From contig JAJEKV010000049.1 in the NCBI GenBank assembly GCA_021234155.1, forward strand, positions 4,709,001 to 4,773,000: a stretch of 64,000 nt of DNA. Direction: 5' to 3'. Of this stretch, positions 35,216 through 48,400 are shown piece after piece. The position numbers and the translations under genes were made by a program. The first letter of the stretch is position 1; every line of letters starts with the position of its first letter. Source of the stretch: Isoetes taiwanensis. Lineage: Eukaryota > Streptophyta > Lycopodiopsida > Isoetales > Isoetaceae. The notes beneath the pieces are model-generated. The model was not told the origin of the DNA. It worked only from the letters and a program-made list of their open reading frames with translations, and did not search any database.

Positions 35216-36133
35216 GTATGAGGAACGGGCCAAAGATGCTAGTGTGTAAAAATTTCAGTGGAGGCAGAGAAAGTTGAGAGGTCTGGGAGCTGTGGTGTAC
35301 AATTCAACCTCCTGGTGAGAGTTTTCAGCATTTCTGTGGTCATATTCTCATCCGGTGAATAGAGTAATTTCGTTGTTCGAGCATGTCCATCCATTACGCA
35401 TGGCTGAAAATCGGGAAAGACGCCTAGGTATTATGGGCTCTTCTTCTCTCGGGTCACATTGTCCCATTTTCGCACTCCATCGCTTTTGCAAAGATCCAAG
35501 AGGTGAAGTTGGCCATGTCTCGCCTGAAGTAATTGCTGTAAGCTATAAATCGTAAACCGCTTCCCACCCAATCAGAATCAGAAATCAAGGCCCCAAGGAC
35601 CTCGCCACAGAACTGCTCTATCTACCCGAACTGGCCAGAATAAACTCAGAACTTCGGTGGGAGCAAGAAGAATGGCATCTCGGCCTTTTGGGTTGCCCGA
35701 GGTCACTAATTTTCGCCATCCCATAATGATTTTCAGACGGGTTTGTCGCCCAAAGGATGATGAGAGGAATTGATGGGACCGAGAGAATTTAAGGAAAAGG
35801 AAAGCATTTCAGTAGAAAAGCTGTTCAGAAGGATCTATCTATGTCGGGAGAAGAGACAGAAAGTGAAACACGTGGTGAAACATGTAGTGAAACACATGTG
35901 TCACCACATGTGGTGAAACACATGTGGTGAACCTGGGGCATGTTACATCAGGGACATCAAAATACAATTACATATTACATCAGAAGCAAACATATTACAT
36001 TGAAACAAGGGACATCAAAATACTATTGAGCATGGAATTGAGTTTCTTATATTATTCCCAAACAAGGCAAGACACAACAACATATTCAAAATTTCTGAAT
36101 CATTTCCTAACCTGTAAGAATGTGTTCAGCTAT
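35216..36133. other. No gene seen; small palindromic cacatgtggtg cluster
   Basis: A cluster of gtggtgaaacatg / cacatgtgtcaccacatgtg words lies at 35872-35932. The rest shows no supported frame. Confidence 0.4.
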
Positions 36134-39100
36134 TCTTCATCAGACATGCTATCTTCATCAGATAAAACCTCGGGCAAGTTTTCTAGAATCTTTTCCTCAT
36201 CCACTCGGGTCTAGCTCAGTAAAATTCGAGCACCTTTTCTTGATCTCTTTGCATGGGAACTCGAATAGCACAAATTTGAGTAGAGAATACAAGTGACTTT
36301 GGCTCGTTTGTCAACAACTCATACATCACCTTTGACCGAGGCTTCTTTCTATAGTAAATGCCATCCACAACGATTTCACCTCTCATAAACAAGTTTCCGC
36401 TCGCTTGAAGTCATTTTCAACTTCAAATTTTGGCTTGGTGCATAGCAACATCCAAAATACGTAATCCTCCTCGTTCCCTTTAGGTGCAAAAGAATCGCAA
36501 AAGTCGTCTCCTTCTCTAAGTGCTTCCGCAAGTACATTTGCCAAGGTTGAGTATAGTGGCACGGTAGACTTGCGGGTCTCTTCCACATCCGCATGAACAT
36601 TGGAGGATGGTTCAACGACTACAAGGTCCCATTCATCTACATACAATTTGTTCTCACACATGTCCCATTTTCCATCCAAACAATTCTTTCGCAAAAACAT
36701 GATAGCTTTTCGGTATGTAGTTGTGTTGGATTTCGTCTTGAATCCATGGGTGAATGAATTTGCACGGTTTCCGGAATTGTCTCGCACCCCAAGCCTTTTT
36801 CCCGTTGATATCCTCGGGTTTTATTTCCCGTAAGTATCTCGAACTTTTCTTCCATTTTCAGTCCATTCGGATGTACCACATTGAAATTGTTTCTCCGCAA
36901 TTTTCACCACATCATGGGCATTATCTAGTTTAATATCGGGATGTTTAAGTCGTGTAGACCTCGATCCATCTTTTCAATTCTCACGCCTTCCCATCATGTT
37001 CACCTTTTCCATGGTTTGATCCAAAGAAGTTCCACATCATGTTGACCATCAGATCACAACCGTACCTTCCAACAAAATAAAATGATCCGACCGCTTTGAA
37101 TTGCGATGCACGGCACCATCCGAAAAATACATAGTCTTTGTTTGGGGACATTGCCTTTTCGCTTTTAAGTACTCAAAATGTTTCATAAAACAATGTTGAA
37201 CAAAAAGTGTGTCATGTTCCCTATTATCCGACACATAGTAGTGTGTTTCCTTCTTAATGGTGTCTGTCTGTGGATCAACCTGATAGGTTATTTGAACAAA
37301 TATAGTTATCTGGTTGTTGATCCAAATAAGCATGGACCGAACTTCATTCTCTCCTCCTTAAAAGTATAATTCTCTGCGAAGTCAACCACAGATAGGTAAG
37401 CATCTCCAGGCAAGTTATCAAGGAGTTCTTTGTACTGGCCTGCCTGCCACTTATATCTGAAATTTTGGAAGCTTCTCCAACATTTTATTCACCAGTGGAA
37501 GACTTGCAGTTTCATTGTATTGGTGAACGAGCTTAGACTTCTTCTCGCCATCTCGAATACGCTTTTTTCATAGTCTAGGTATTCCCACTTCACCATGCCA
37601 CTATCACTAGATTGTTCATGTGGGCAGATAGGGAACTTCTTAATCCCACACTCTTTACACTCACCCAGAATGCATTCCCTCTTATGGTAAGGTTGGAAGC
37701 TAATTTTCTCACATAAAATTCCCTGCCACAGACTTCTTGTGCTACTTATTTTGTATTCAGACGGCCTGCATTCACCATATATGTCTGACCTGCAAAGCTG
37801 ACAAGTGCAGCTGCAGCTTTTTGGGTGCTTAGTTCTCATACTATTGAAGCCATCTATTAGCATCTGCATTCTAACATGGTATATACAGCAGCAACTATTG
37901 AAGTCCTTTAATTTTACAACAAACCATGGTTTCAGCTTTTCAAACATCCTCTGTTTGATCATAACACTAGGATGTTCCGTCTTGAATTTCCTGAACAATT
38001 GCAACTGCAAGGAAGATAACAAGGTGATCAGCATATTTAGTGCACACTACATTTTCCACCACACTCGGCACCACATAGCATATATTACAGACATTCATCT
38101 TACACCTCCTTATTCACTACACACTAGGCACCACACTAGGCACCACACCATATTATTCACCACACTAGGGACCACATAGCATATATTACAACATTTATTT
38201 TACACCATGTTATTCATCACACTAGGCACCACAAAGCGTATATTTAGAGCATTTATTTTACACCATATTTTTCACCACACTAGGCACCACATAGCATATA
38301 TTACAGCATGTATTTTACACTATGTTATTCACCACACTAGGCACCACAAAGCTTATATTGACAAAGATTTATTTCACACCACGCGTGCCTCACCACAAAG
38401 AACCACATATCACAAGCAATCACTAACCACATACCACATACCACATTAACAATAAAAATGTGGTGAAGATGAAGAAATGAAATAACCCGTGATTCTTCCG
38501 GATAGTGAGTGGCATGATCCTCTCTTACATTTCGTTCCAATCTTTGAACTTAACATCCTTTGCATTTGAGAGACCCTCTTGTTTTGGGTCCAAAATTGCC
38601 GCACAAGTTCTATGACGTAATTGGGAATTGCATCCGCTCTTCTAACTCTTTTGTACAAAACCCATTTCCCCCTTTGCAATCTATCGCTTCCCTCTTCAAT
38701 TTTGCTTTGGTAAGATTCCTAGGATGAACACCCAGCAGTTTACCAAAAACCCGAAAACCTAATCGTGGGATTAGCACTTTCAGATTAATGCTTCCTCTTA
38801 CGGCCATAGCAAGGCAACTACTCTTGGTCGCTAAACCGTCATTGCTGTTAGAAACCTCTTTCTTATCATTTGTTAGACAAGCCTTTAGTGGTGCTATGAA
38901 ATGAAGATAACAATTTTAATACCATCCGACGCCTAGTAGAGGCCGCTCGGGTGGATCCTCCCCTCATTTGATGCAATTTTTGCTAATTCTTCTTTAGCTT
39001 CCCTTTGTCTTTTCCTTTGGCGTCTTTTATGATCCCGTTCTTGTTCGAGTTCTCTTTCTCTTACCCAGGTTCGGTTTGAGATTTTAGGCGATTTGCTTCC

Positions 39101-39176
39101 AAATTAAATGATTGAAGGTATGAACGGATTGATCCACAACCGGATTAAGCGCCATAGCCGCGGTGCTTCGGTGAAA
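36134..39176 (-). pseudogene. DDE-type transposase-like gene with DFAENY motif
   Basis: Read on the minus strand, the 38034-37489 segment contains MFEKLKPWFVVKLKDFNSCC, CIYHVRMQMLIDGF, KRECILGECKECGIKKFPIC and WEYLDYEKSV. This is the cysteine-rich region seen in a widespread plant and invertebrate transposase family. Next comes AGQYKELLDNLPGDAYLSVV with DFAENYTF (about 37450-37370), the presumed first catalytic aspartate. After a frame change, 37333-37049 gives HYYVSDNREHDTLFVQHCFM and MYFSDGAVHRNSKRSDHF, the SD(N/C)...HD and SDGA blocks typical of that family. Pieces down to 36134 contain EIVVDGIYYRKKPRSK and an acidic end (LSDEDSMSDEE). The 5' end near 39176 (MALNPVVDQSVHTF) lies close to the right terminal repeat. 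Several single-base shifts break the frame, and an intron-like minisatellite lies at 38050-38365. This is presumably the element's own transposase. Confidence 0.7.
38050..38365. repeat. Minisatellite, about 62-64 bp unit, inside the transposase gene
   Basis: Repeated units of caccacactaggcaccaca, cata/cgtatatt and attttacaccatgttatt. It lies between the first coding pieces and the cysteine-rich piece, so it is probably intronic. Confidence 0.75.
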
Positions 39177-39407
39177 GGCGCGGTGGGTCGTGGGTTTAGA
39201 AATCGGTTCGGTGGAGATTGAATGGGATGGGTGGCGAGGAAATTGGAATGGGACGGGTGGGCGTGAGGAATCGGGTTGTTGCAGTTCAAGAAATGATTGA
39301 ATCAAGGCAATTACATGCACTAGGGCGCCAAACAAACATTTAAAATCGCACCACAAATTTGATATATCCCACCACATTTTTAGGGGGGACAGGGGGGACA
39401 CCCAGGG

Positions 39408-39433
39408 TGTTCCACTACAACATGCTTTCACCC
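39408..39433. repeat. Right terminal inverted repeat of the 27-kb element
   Basis: Exact reverse complement of 11986-12011, followed by taaa, the right copy of the target duplication. Confidence 0.75.
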
Positions 39434-39437
39434 TAAA

Positions 39438-39830
39438 TCTGGTCTGTTCATCTCGGCAAAAAAAAAACCTATACTACAATTTATTTTCGACGTTGTAATT
39501 AGGTATAATGTTCCGCAATGAATATTACTTGGGGACATTTTCCAATTGGGGGTTCTTCCTTCACCATAGCTTCCACTGCCATAGCTTCCACCTTCACAGC
39601 TCCGGTGCCGTCTATACACCCTTCGATGTTGCCATAGCTTGGCGACATATAGAAAGACAGGCCAAACAGGCGATGTCGGCCCGCCCAGAAAGCTGCTTTT
39701 AAACAGAGTCCGGCCCACCATAGCGAGCTTGAATTAAAAGTGGTCCGTCGCGAAAAGGTATTTCTTGCAATCTCCATGAAATGAGGAGAAAATTGAAATT
39801 TGCAAAAGTTGACATGCACATGATGATGTG
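39438..39830. other. Flank of the 27-kb element; no firm gene
   Basis: Contains a ccatagcttcca repeat (39569-39590). A minus-strand frame ends at the target site reading FFFAEMNRPDL; see the findings for a possible continuation across the transposon. Confidence 0.3.
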
Positions 39831-41515
39831 GCATGCCATTGGTGATATGTCATACCAAGCAAGCAAGACAAACTTCTGACTAGACAAACATATAAAAATG
39901 TGCAACTTTGGTTTCCCATGAGGTGATGTGGCAATTTTTTGGTGACATGGCAAGATATGGTGTGTGGACATGATGATGACTATGCAAGCTTTCGGGCATG
40001 TTTGTCTCCGTCTCGATGCAAAAAATGTAGGGTTCACATTATGGGATGCTTCCCTTGCCACAAGTGGTTAGGATTTTACAACGCATGCCGTTACCTTTGT
40101 GGCACCAACAAATAGCATGGAAAAGATGGTGTGGCACTCTGAGTGGTGATATGGCATGCCAAGTAAGCAATTCCAAGTTTTGATCAGGCCAAAAATGAAA
40201 AGATATCCATCTCTGAACTTTTCATTTGATGATGTTGGCAAATTTTGGGTGACATGGCAAGATGGTGGTGATGTGGACATGTAATAGAACGAAATTCCAT
40301 TTTCCCTGTTGTGATTACATGGACGACTCGTGAAGGGAGTGGGTTGTTGAATCTCGTGAGTCCAAATTGAGGGCTTCTAATTCTGCAACATTTCAAGCAG
40401 ACTAGAAGGAAAGGAAATGAATATCACGACTTCACAAGGTTATGTACGTGTCCAATAATACGGGCGCCTACACAAGGCAAACTTGTGGACCATGATATAT
40501 GATCAATCCTTGGTCCTTTGTACTTCTAGAAAGATTCTCTAGATAACCATTGAAACATTCTTTACAAAGTCAAGTCTACAAACCCATAATGCTCAAAACA
40601 TGCCATTTAGGCTCCAACATACCACCTAGGCTTCAACATGCCAAGGTGGCTCAACCATGCCACGTGGGCTCCAATGTGCCAAGGTAGCTCAACCATGCCA
40701 CGTGGGCTCCAACGTGCCAAGGTGTCTTAAAAATGCCACCTAGGCTCCATCATGCCAAGGGTGCTCAAACATGCCACCTAGGCTCCAACATGGCAAGGTG
40801 GCTCAAACATGCCACCTAGGCTCCAACATGCCAAGGTGGCTCAACCATGCCACGTGGGCTCCAACGTGCCAAGGTGGCTCAAACATGCCACGTGGGCTCC
40901 AACATGCCACCTAGGCTCCAACATGCCAAGGTGGCTCAATCATGCCATGTGGGCTCCAACATGTCAAGGTGGCTCAAATATGCCACCTAGTCTCCAACAT
41001 GCCAAGGTGGCTCAACCATGCCACGTGAGCTCTAACGTGCCAAGGTGGCTCAAACATGCTGGCCACCTAGGCTCTAACATGGTGGCTCAAACATGCCACG
41101 TGGCCTCCAACATGCCACCTAGGCTCCAACATGCCAAGGTGGCTCAAACATGCCATGTGGGAAACATCGTGCCATCTAGACTCCAATATGAGGCTCAAAC
41201 ATGCCACCTAGGCTCCAACATGCCAAGGTAGCTCAACCATATGCCACGTGGGGATCAAAAATACCACGTGGGCTCCAACATGACTCCTAGGCTCCAACAT
41301 GCTAAGGTGGCTCAGGCATGACACCTAGGCACCAATATGCCACCAAGGCCACCTAGGCACTCCAAATGGTGACATGGCATGCCAAGTAAGCAAGGTCAAG
41401 TTTTGACTAGGCCAAAAATGAAAAGATGTCCATCTTTGGTCTTTTCATTGGGTGATGTTGGTAAATTTTGGGTGATATGGCTAGATGATGGTGACATGGA
41501 TATGATGACTAGGAC
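39831..41515. repeat. Three dispersed copies of an about 130-bp unit
   Basis: Related blocks lie at about 39840-39975, 40150-40285 and 41365-41505. Each runs from ggcatgccaagtaagcaa through gtttt/cttctgactaggc and caaaaatgaaaagatgtcca to ttttgggtgacatggcaaga and tggacatg. Divergence is substantial. The second and third flank the first minisatellite array. Confidence 0.7.
40600..41365. repeat. Minisatellite array, ccaacatgccaaggtggctc type
   Basis: About 20-22 bp units alternate ggctccaacatgcca, aggtggctcaaacatgccac and ctaggctcc. Many carry the palindromes cctagg, ccacctagg and cacgtg. Frames that read through it are translations of the repeat. Confidence 0.9.
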
Positions 41516-42417
41516 TTTATGCAAGAAATATGATAAACCTTTGAAATTTTTGGTAGAGGAGTTTCGCAAGGGATAGAATAGAGGGATCTTGAGGAACTTA
41601 AAGCGCTCACACCCTTCCCCAAATCGAACCAGACCAGCACTTTGCGCGGCTTCCTCACCAGAGGTGAGAGGCCAGACCCCAGAAAATGGACCTCAGAAGG
41701 GTTGTTGAGGCAGCCTTTCCTGTCAGCGCTCCTCTGGGAGGGCAAATGCCAATGCCCCACCCAGTGATGACTTTAAGGTGTGAAACTTCGTAAAGTTGCT
41801 ATATTTTACCATTTTTTAAAATCTAGATTCGATGGTTTACTAGGATGCGTACGCTAAAGAACTTCATAAAATCGCCAAAATTTGATAATATTGCATCCCG
41901 ATTATAGTAAATTCGCCAAATTAATGGACATTTTACAATAAAAACCTCAATTTTATGGTAAAACATCCAATTCTACTAAATTCATTTCTATAGAAATGTT
42001 GGAAAAATAGGAAACAATCGCCACAATTTCTATAGTTTAGAAGCAGCTAAAGGATGATAAAGTCATCACTGGCCCCACCCCCCTTCCGGGAGCTCAATTT
42101 TCCTATCCGACCGTTGAATCCGCCATTCAAGTAACCTTCTTCGAACAGGCTCAAAAAAATCCAAGATCCGTCCGGGAGAACTTATCAAACCACGAAGCGT
42201 CCTGCGGGTTGACCGCGTAGAAGACTAAGTGTTGTCGTTCGGGCAGTACAAAGGCTCTGGAATGGAGATTCGACTTTGCCATGTCATCCGGAATGGCGAA
42301 ATTACCCCAGGGACCAAGTTACATGGTCATTTTTGGCAACGAAATAAATACTAACCCTCTACATAGCGGTATTCCATAGCCACCTCCTAGGCCAATTGAC
42401 TACGAACGTGTCGAACC
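41516..42417. other. Spacer between inverted minisatellite arrays; no gene seen
   Basis: Moderately GC-rich around 41600-41760 and 42060-42300, AT-rich between. No recognisable protein or RNA. Confidence 0.4.
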
Positions 42418-43890
42418 TTGGCATGTTTGAGCACGTTGGAGCCTAGGTGGCATGTTGGAGCCACCTTGGCATGTTGGAGCCTGGGTGGCATGTTGGAGAC
42501 CACGTGGCATGTTTGAGCCACCTGGCATGTTTGAGCCTAGGTGGCATGTTGGAGCCTAGGTGGCATGTTGGAGCCACCTTGGCATGTTTGAGCCTAGGTG
42601 GCATGTTTGAGCCACCTAGGAATGTTGGAGCCTAGGTGGCATGTTGGAGCCCACGTGGCATATTTGAGCCACCTTGGCAAGTTGGAGCATAGGTGGCATG
42701 TTGGAGCCCGCGTGGCATGTTTGAGCATGTTGGAGCCTAGGTGGCATGTTTGAGCCATTTTGTCATGTTGGAGCCTAGGTGCCATGTTTGAGCCACTTTG
42801 GCATGTTTGAGCCTAGGTGGCATGTTGGAGCCACCTTGGCATGTTTGAGTCTAGGTGGCATGTTTGAGCCACCTTGGCGTGTTTGAGCACGTTGGAGCCT
42901 AGGTGGCATGTTTGAGCCACCTTGGCATGTTGGAGCCTAGGTGGCATGTTGGAGACCACGTGGCATGTTTGAGCCACCTTGGCATGTTAGAGCCTAGGTG
43001 GCATGTTGGAGCCTCCATGGCATGTTTGAGCCACCTTGCATGTTGGAGCATAGGTGGCATGTTGGAGCCTGCGTGGCATGTTTGAGCACGTTGGAGACCT
43101 AGGTGGCATGTTTGAGCCATTTTGTCATGTTGGAGCGTAGGTGGTGCCCACGTGGCATGTTGGAGCCCATGTGGCATGTTTGAGCCACCTTGGCATGTTG
43201 GAGCCTAGGTGGCATGTTGTAGCCCATGTGGCATGTTTGAGCCACCTTGTCATGTTGGAGCCTAGGTGGCATGTTTGAGCCACCTTGGCATGTTGGAGCC
43301 TAGGTGGCATGTTGGAGCCCACGTGGCATGTTTGAGCCACCTAGGAATGTTGGAGCCTAGGTGGCATGTTGGAGCCCACGTGGCATAACTGAGCCACCTT
43401 GGCAAGTTGGAGCATAGGTGGCATGTTGGAGCCTGCGTGACATGTTTGAGCAGGTGGCATGTTGGAGCCCACGTGGCATGTTTGAGCCACCTTGGCATGT
43501 TGGAGCCTAGGTGGCATGTTGAAGCCCATGTGGCATGTTTGAGCCACCTTGTCATGTTGGAGCCTAGGTGGCATGTTTGAGCCACCTTGGCATGTTGGAG
43601 CCTAGGTGGCATGTTGGAGCCCACGTGGCATGTTTGAGCCACATTGGCATGTTTGAGCCTAAGTGGCATGTTAGAGCTACTGCGGGTGGCATCCGGAGCC
43701 TAGGTGGCATGTTTGAGCCAACTTGGCATATTTAAGCCTAGGTGAGATGTTGTGAGCCACCTTGGCATGTTGGAGCCTAGGTGGCATGGTGGAGCCCACG
43801 TGGCATGTTTGCGTCACGTTGGCATATTGGAGCATGCATGGCATGTTAGAGCCCGCGTAGCATGTTGGAGCCACCTTGGTGTGTTTGAGC
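42418..43890. repeat. Minisatellite array, inverted relative to the first
   Basis: The same units as at 40600-41365 in reverse complement: gcatgttggagcctaggtgg, catgtttgagccaccttg and gagcccacgtggcatg. Higher-order blocks of several units repeat with local deletions. The array is roughly twice as long as its inverted partner. Confidence 0.9.
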
Positions 43891-43954
43891 TGATTGGGAC
43901 CTGAGATCACGTGCATATGCTCAAAAAATGTATTTGAGGCAAAAAAAGAAGAAG

Positions 43955-44102
<148 letters not shown>

Positions 44103-44283
44103 ATGAGAGCAGTCAGCATTAAGAACTATAAATCATTGTTAGAGATGTATGATGAATATGAGAGTGAGTGAGAGCTGGAGTGTACTCATGATGAGTACAT
44201 CTCTCGTTGAAAAATCTATGATGTATCAAACTGCCATATGGACCTGATGGTCTAAAAGGCGAAATAATCAACATTCTTCTTCT

Positions 44284-44775
44284 TCTTCTTCTTCTCTCTC
44301 TCTCTCTGGACGCTGGACATTTGGGGTTTAGGGTTTCGTCTTTGTAACTTCAAAAAGCCATAGCTCTCACATACGGTGTCAGATTGCAATGGGGTTGGGC
44401 TCGTTGGAAAGTTATTTCGAGCTCTTTCCAACGGTGTATAACATCAATACTTTTGATTCAGTTTGCAGCCTGTAATTGGCATTTTTCGGGGACTGTACGG
44501 GACAACCGTAGTAGGACAAATGGCAAAAAGCGGACTATAGATGGGACCGCGTAAACAAAAAAAGAGGGAACCGAGGGATCTTTGGGTCGCCATCGGACTC
44601 GTGCCCGAACAGGGGAGCCGGAAGTATCAAGAAAACAGGGAACCCGGTTGTTTCCTCCTCCGTAATCTAAGCTCCAGAGAAAACCGACCCGCCCCGTGAG
44701 GGTGCGGTGACCAAGCAAGACTGTTAGATGCCATTGGCCGCGATGAGGGCAGCCATGGAATTCTCAACCCCCGCC
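44284..44775 (+). other. Presumed 5' untranslated region of LINE copy 1
   Basis: Moderately GC-rich region between a cttctt/ctct tract (44277-44307) and ORF1. It has no protein similarity. The preceding bases (about 44240-44283, gacctgatggtctaaaaggc) resemble the 3' end of the LINE at 60640-60690, suggesting head-to-tail copies. Confidence 0.4.
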
Positions 44776-45456
44776 TATGAAGACATCAATGGAGGCCTCT
44801 GTCCAAAACATGGTAAGTGATTTGAAATCTTTCTTGTTAGCTCATGTGCAAGCGTATGGAGAAATGTCAAAGACAATATGATAATGGAATTAGAGCAGTT
44901 CAAGAAGGGAATTAAAGCAGAATTTGAAGCTTTCAAGCAAGAGGTTTTGAGTGAAGATAGTGATTGCGAAGATGATGTAGAAGAGCAGGAAGAAAAGGAC
45001 ATCTCTGGAATCCAAAAGCAATTATCAGCTTTCATAGAAGAGCAAGAAAGGAGAGAAAAAGCATTGAACATCCGTTTGATTGGCATACCGGAACAGACCA
45101 AAGAAAAGACCAAAGACATTGTTCAGGCTTTTTGTGAAAATGAACTGGTGGTGATAGATTCAGGCATTACAAATGCATTTCGGATTGGCAAGCAAACTGA
45201 TAGGGATCGTCACATCATTGTCAAATTCAGATCAAAGGAAGACAAGATCAATATACTGAAAAAGAAGACCATGCTCAAGGGAAAGAAGATCTGGATCAAT
45301 GATGATCTTACTAAGAACCGGTTCAAGAGTACAAGGAACAAAAGTGCAGATCCTCAAGGAAGCAAGGCAAGCGGAGAAAAAAAGCGCATCGGGCGACGGG
45401 GAAGGTCATGGTGGAAAATCGAGAAAATGCATAGGTATTTGAGACCACTAGGATAA
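44776..45456 (+). pseudogene. LINE ORF1 protein (L1-like RNA-binding), copy 1
   Basis: LINE ORF1 proteins are coiled-coil RNA-binding chaperones needed for retrotransposition. After SVQNMVSDLKSFLLAHVQ (44795-44850) the frame shifts near 44870 and continues MELEQFKKGIKAEFEAFKQE, a coiled coil. The RRM-like and C-terminal blocks follow: REKALNIRLIGIPEQTKEK, AFRIGKQTDRDRHIIVKF and KGKKIWINDDLTKNRFKSTR. The ending matches the L1-type consensus (IIVKFRS..DK..IL). The second LINE at 61407 has the same blocks without the shift, which proves the lesion. The stop at 45456 slightly overlaps the first ORF2 frame. Confidence 0.8.
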
Positions 45457-48400
45457 TGTGTTGGAACATAAATTCTATTAGTCAAGATAAAATAGATGTA
45501 GTAGATGATCTATTTTCAAATGTAGATGTTTTGTTCTTCTTAGAAACTTGTGAAAATGAAGAAAAAGGTTTACGGATATACATGGGTTTACTTGTTGTAC
45601 TCCGCTTATAACAATAAAGGTCGGCCTAAAAGGACATGGCGGGATTGCATGCTATGTAAGGTCGGGGATGAAACACCGGTGAAAATAATGAATGAAAGAG
45701 GATCATTGCAAAGCATATCCGGGTGGAGTTACAAGGCCGTAAAGGTAAGATCTTTGTGGCGGGATGTTACTTTCCGTAGAGAGAATCACCCGCTTTATGA
45801 CTCGAGACCACCGGATCGGGATGACCCTTTTTAGCTTAGAACGGGATGTGCTTTCATTGCTCCCTGATGGTGATGTTCTCTTATTAGGAGATTTCAACGG
45901 GCGCATTGTTACCAAAACAAGCAGCCTATCGCTAGCATGGAAGGGGATCCCATATGGGTTGAGATGCTTGATGATAAAGAAGTATCCCGTGAAGGATGGA
46001 GTAGAACTACGGGCAGATAGAATAAGATGGCCTACACCCCAAGGCAACCATGTGCTTAATATGTGCGTGGGCTTGATTTATTAGTTTATAATGGCAACAC
46101 GAGGTTTCCAGTGCAGTGTAAGTGCACATGCGTAAATGCAAGTGTTGTTGATCTCGTTCTTGCTACATCCCAATTTGCGTAAGCGTGTGTTACATATGTC
46201 TATAGGGGAAGAGATGGAAAAGATCTCGGATCATACACCGATAAATGCTTGTGTTAAGCACCAAGAATTACACATGCCACCGTGCACGCGTTGTGTCTCT
46301 AAGCCCCGATAATGTATGAAATATCATAAAGTGGAAAGCTATATGAAGAAGTGTGAGGCAAGAGCCTCCACAACAAATTGGCCCAAATGGGACAACGATA
46401 AATTAAGTGACAAGATTGCAGAGTTAGTTCTAGATGTTGCCACCGATTGTTTTTGTCTCACAGTAAAGATGAAGGGGTTGCCATGCAATAGTTGGTTTGA
46501 TGCGTCTTGTAGAGCAAAAAGAGAGGCATTTAAGCAGGCAAGGGGGGAAGATAGACAGAGATTAAAGAAAGAATATTTTGCACTCACGAAATCAAAAAAG
46601 AAAAAGTATGTGTATCAGAGACAGCAGGAGCTGATCCGTGACACTATAGCGCATCCCAAAAATTCTGGAATGAGCTTAAGCCTAAGATGAAGCAGAGACC
46701 CACACTGAAACCATGGCTTTAGTAAGCCAAGTCGTGCGTAAGTCGTATCACATCTTGCCGGAGGCCAATGTCGGAATATTGACTTACAGGATGTAGGCTG
46801 GTGCTTTGATTTGGAAGACTTAGAAGAAGAAGAAGAAGAAGAAGAGATTTTAACGTCACGCCACAAGGCAGCGTCCTATCGGACATGTGACACTTTACAA
46901 CACACCCAGATGGGTCCTGCCCCCACCACTTTACATTGCTGAAGTGGGTCCTTCCCCCACCAACTTTACATTGCATGGCCACTTTCACAACGAGGCGTTG
47001 AACCCGTGACCTTGGGTATGGCAGTTTAACATCATCTTGCCAACGGGAAAGCGGCTGATTCAATTGGGCTGGTAGCTGAAATGTTCAAATGGGCAGGTAA
47101 TTCAATACATGTTGCATTGTTGTCATTATTTAACAATGTTTTGGCGCAAAGGGTTTCCTCGCGACTTGGCGGTGAACAGAAGTTATCCCCTTGCATAAAG
47201 CCGGAGATGAGAATGATCCCGAAATTACCGAATGATTCCGGTTAGTAGTTTATATGCCAAATTATTTGCTGCTATTTGAATTGTAAATTGAGCACCGGGC
47301 TGAAAAACATAATGTTAGAGCCAATCGACAGCAGGGCTTTAGACCAAAAAAGATCTACAGTTGATCATTTGGTTACTTTGGCGAAGCTATGGTTGATTCG
47401 GTTAAGGGTAAGAAAAACCCCTTTATGCTCTTTTGTTGATTATGCTAAGGCTTTTGACACGGTATCTCGTAGTAATTTATGGGAGAGAATGGAGGCCCTA
47501 GGGGTACCAATTAAGCTTAGACATGCAATTGAAGATACTTTATGATAAAGTTTTGGTACAGCTATCATCCCCTACATTGAGCAATGCAGATGTGGTAGAA
47601 AGTAATATTGAGTGAAGCAAGGGTGCCCATTGTCGCCTGGACTATTTGGCCTATTCATAGACCAACCGCAGCTTGGATGTCCGAATATGGCGGGGAGGGG
47701 ACCCCATTGTTTAGATGCATGGTTCCGTTGCTCTTATATGCCGATGATGTTGTTCTTCTTTCCCGCTCGATTGGAAGGCATGCAGAAGCATTTAGATGAC
47801 CGCACATTTGCGGAACGTAAAAGTATGAGGGTAAATATGTCAAAGACTAAGATGATGGTATTTGGGACTAATAAAGTAGATCATCTTAAATTCCTCTATC
47901 ATGGAGAACCCTGTGGAAATTGTCACCTCATATAAGTATCTAGAGATACATGTGGACAAGGGGCATATTTGGAACTCGTTGTTGAGCATAGAGTAAATGG
48001 AGGCCTGAAAGCACTATATAGCATGCAGCGTAAAAGTGGAAAAGCTGAAATATGGGACTTTAGCCTGAAGCGTACATTATATCGAGTGCTGGTCCAAACA
48101 GTTTTGCTCTATGGGTGTGAAGTATGGGGGCCGGGATTATCTGTAGAATCCTGGAAAAAGGTTGAGAAAGTGCAGAAGAAGTTCTTGAGAATAGAATTGG
48201 GTACTAAAGCTCAAACTCCATATGATATGCTGCTTGTAGAGTGTGGCATGATGCCACTAGAGGCTGAAGCCCTATGCAGAACGCTCACTTATCTCTCTAA
48301 GTTGCTATTTGATATGCCAGAAGATAGCTTACCAAGGCTAGCATTAGAAGAAACAAGAGACAAGAGATGGTACTCAGATATTAGGGAATGGATGAGGAAG

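Noticed and set aside
38050-38365. CRISPR-like array
   Set aside because: Variable-length degenerate units without unique spacers, in an intron-like position of a eukaryotic transposon gene.
40809-43669. Many open frames reading PPRLQHAKVAQTCHVGSNM-like repeats
   Set aside because: Translations of the 20-22 bp minisatellite on either strand; no conserved start or single frame.
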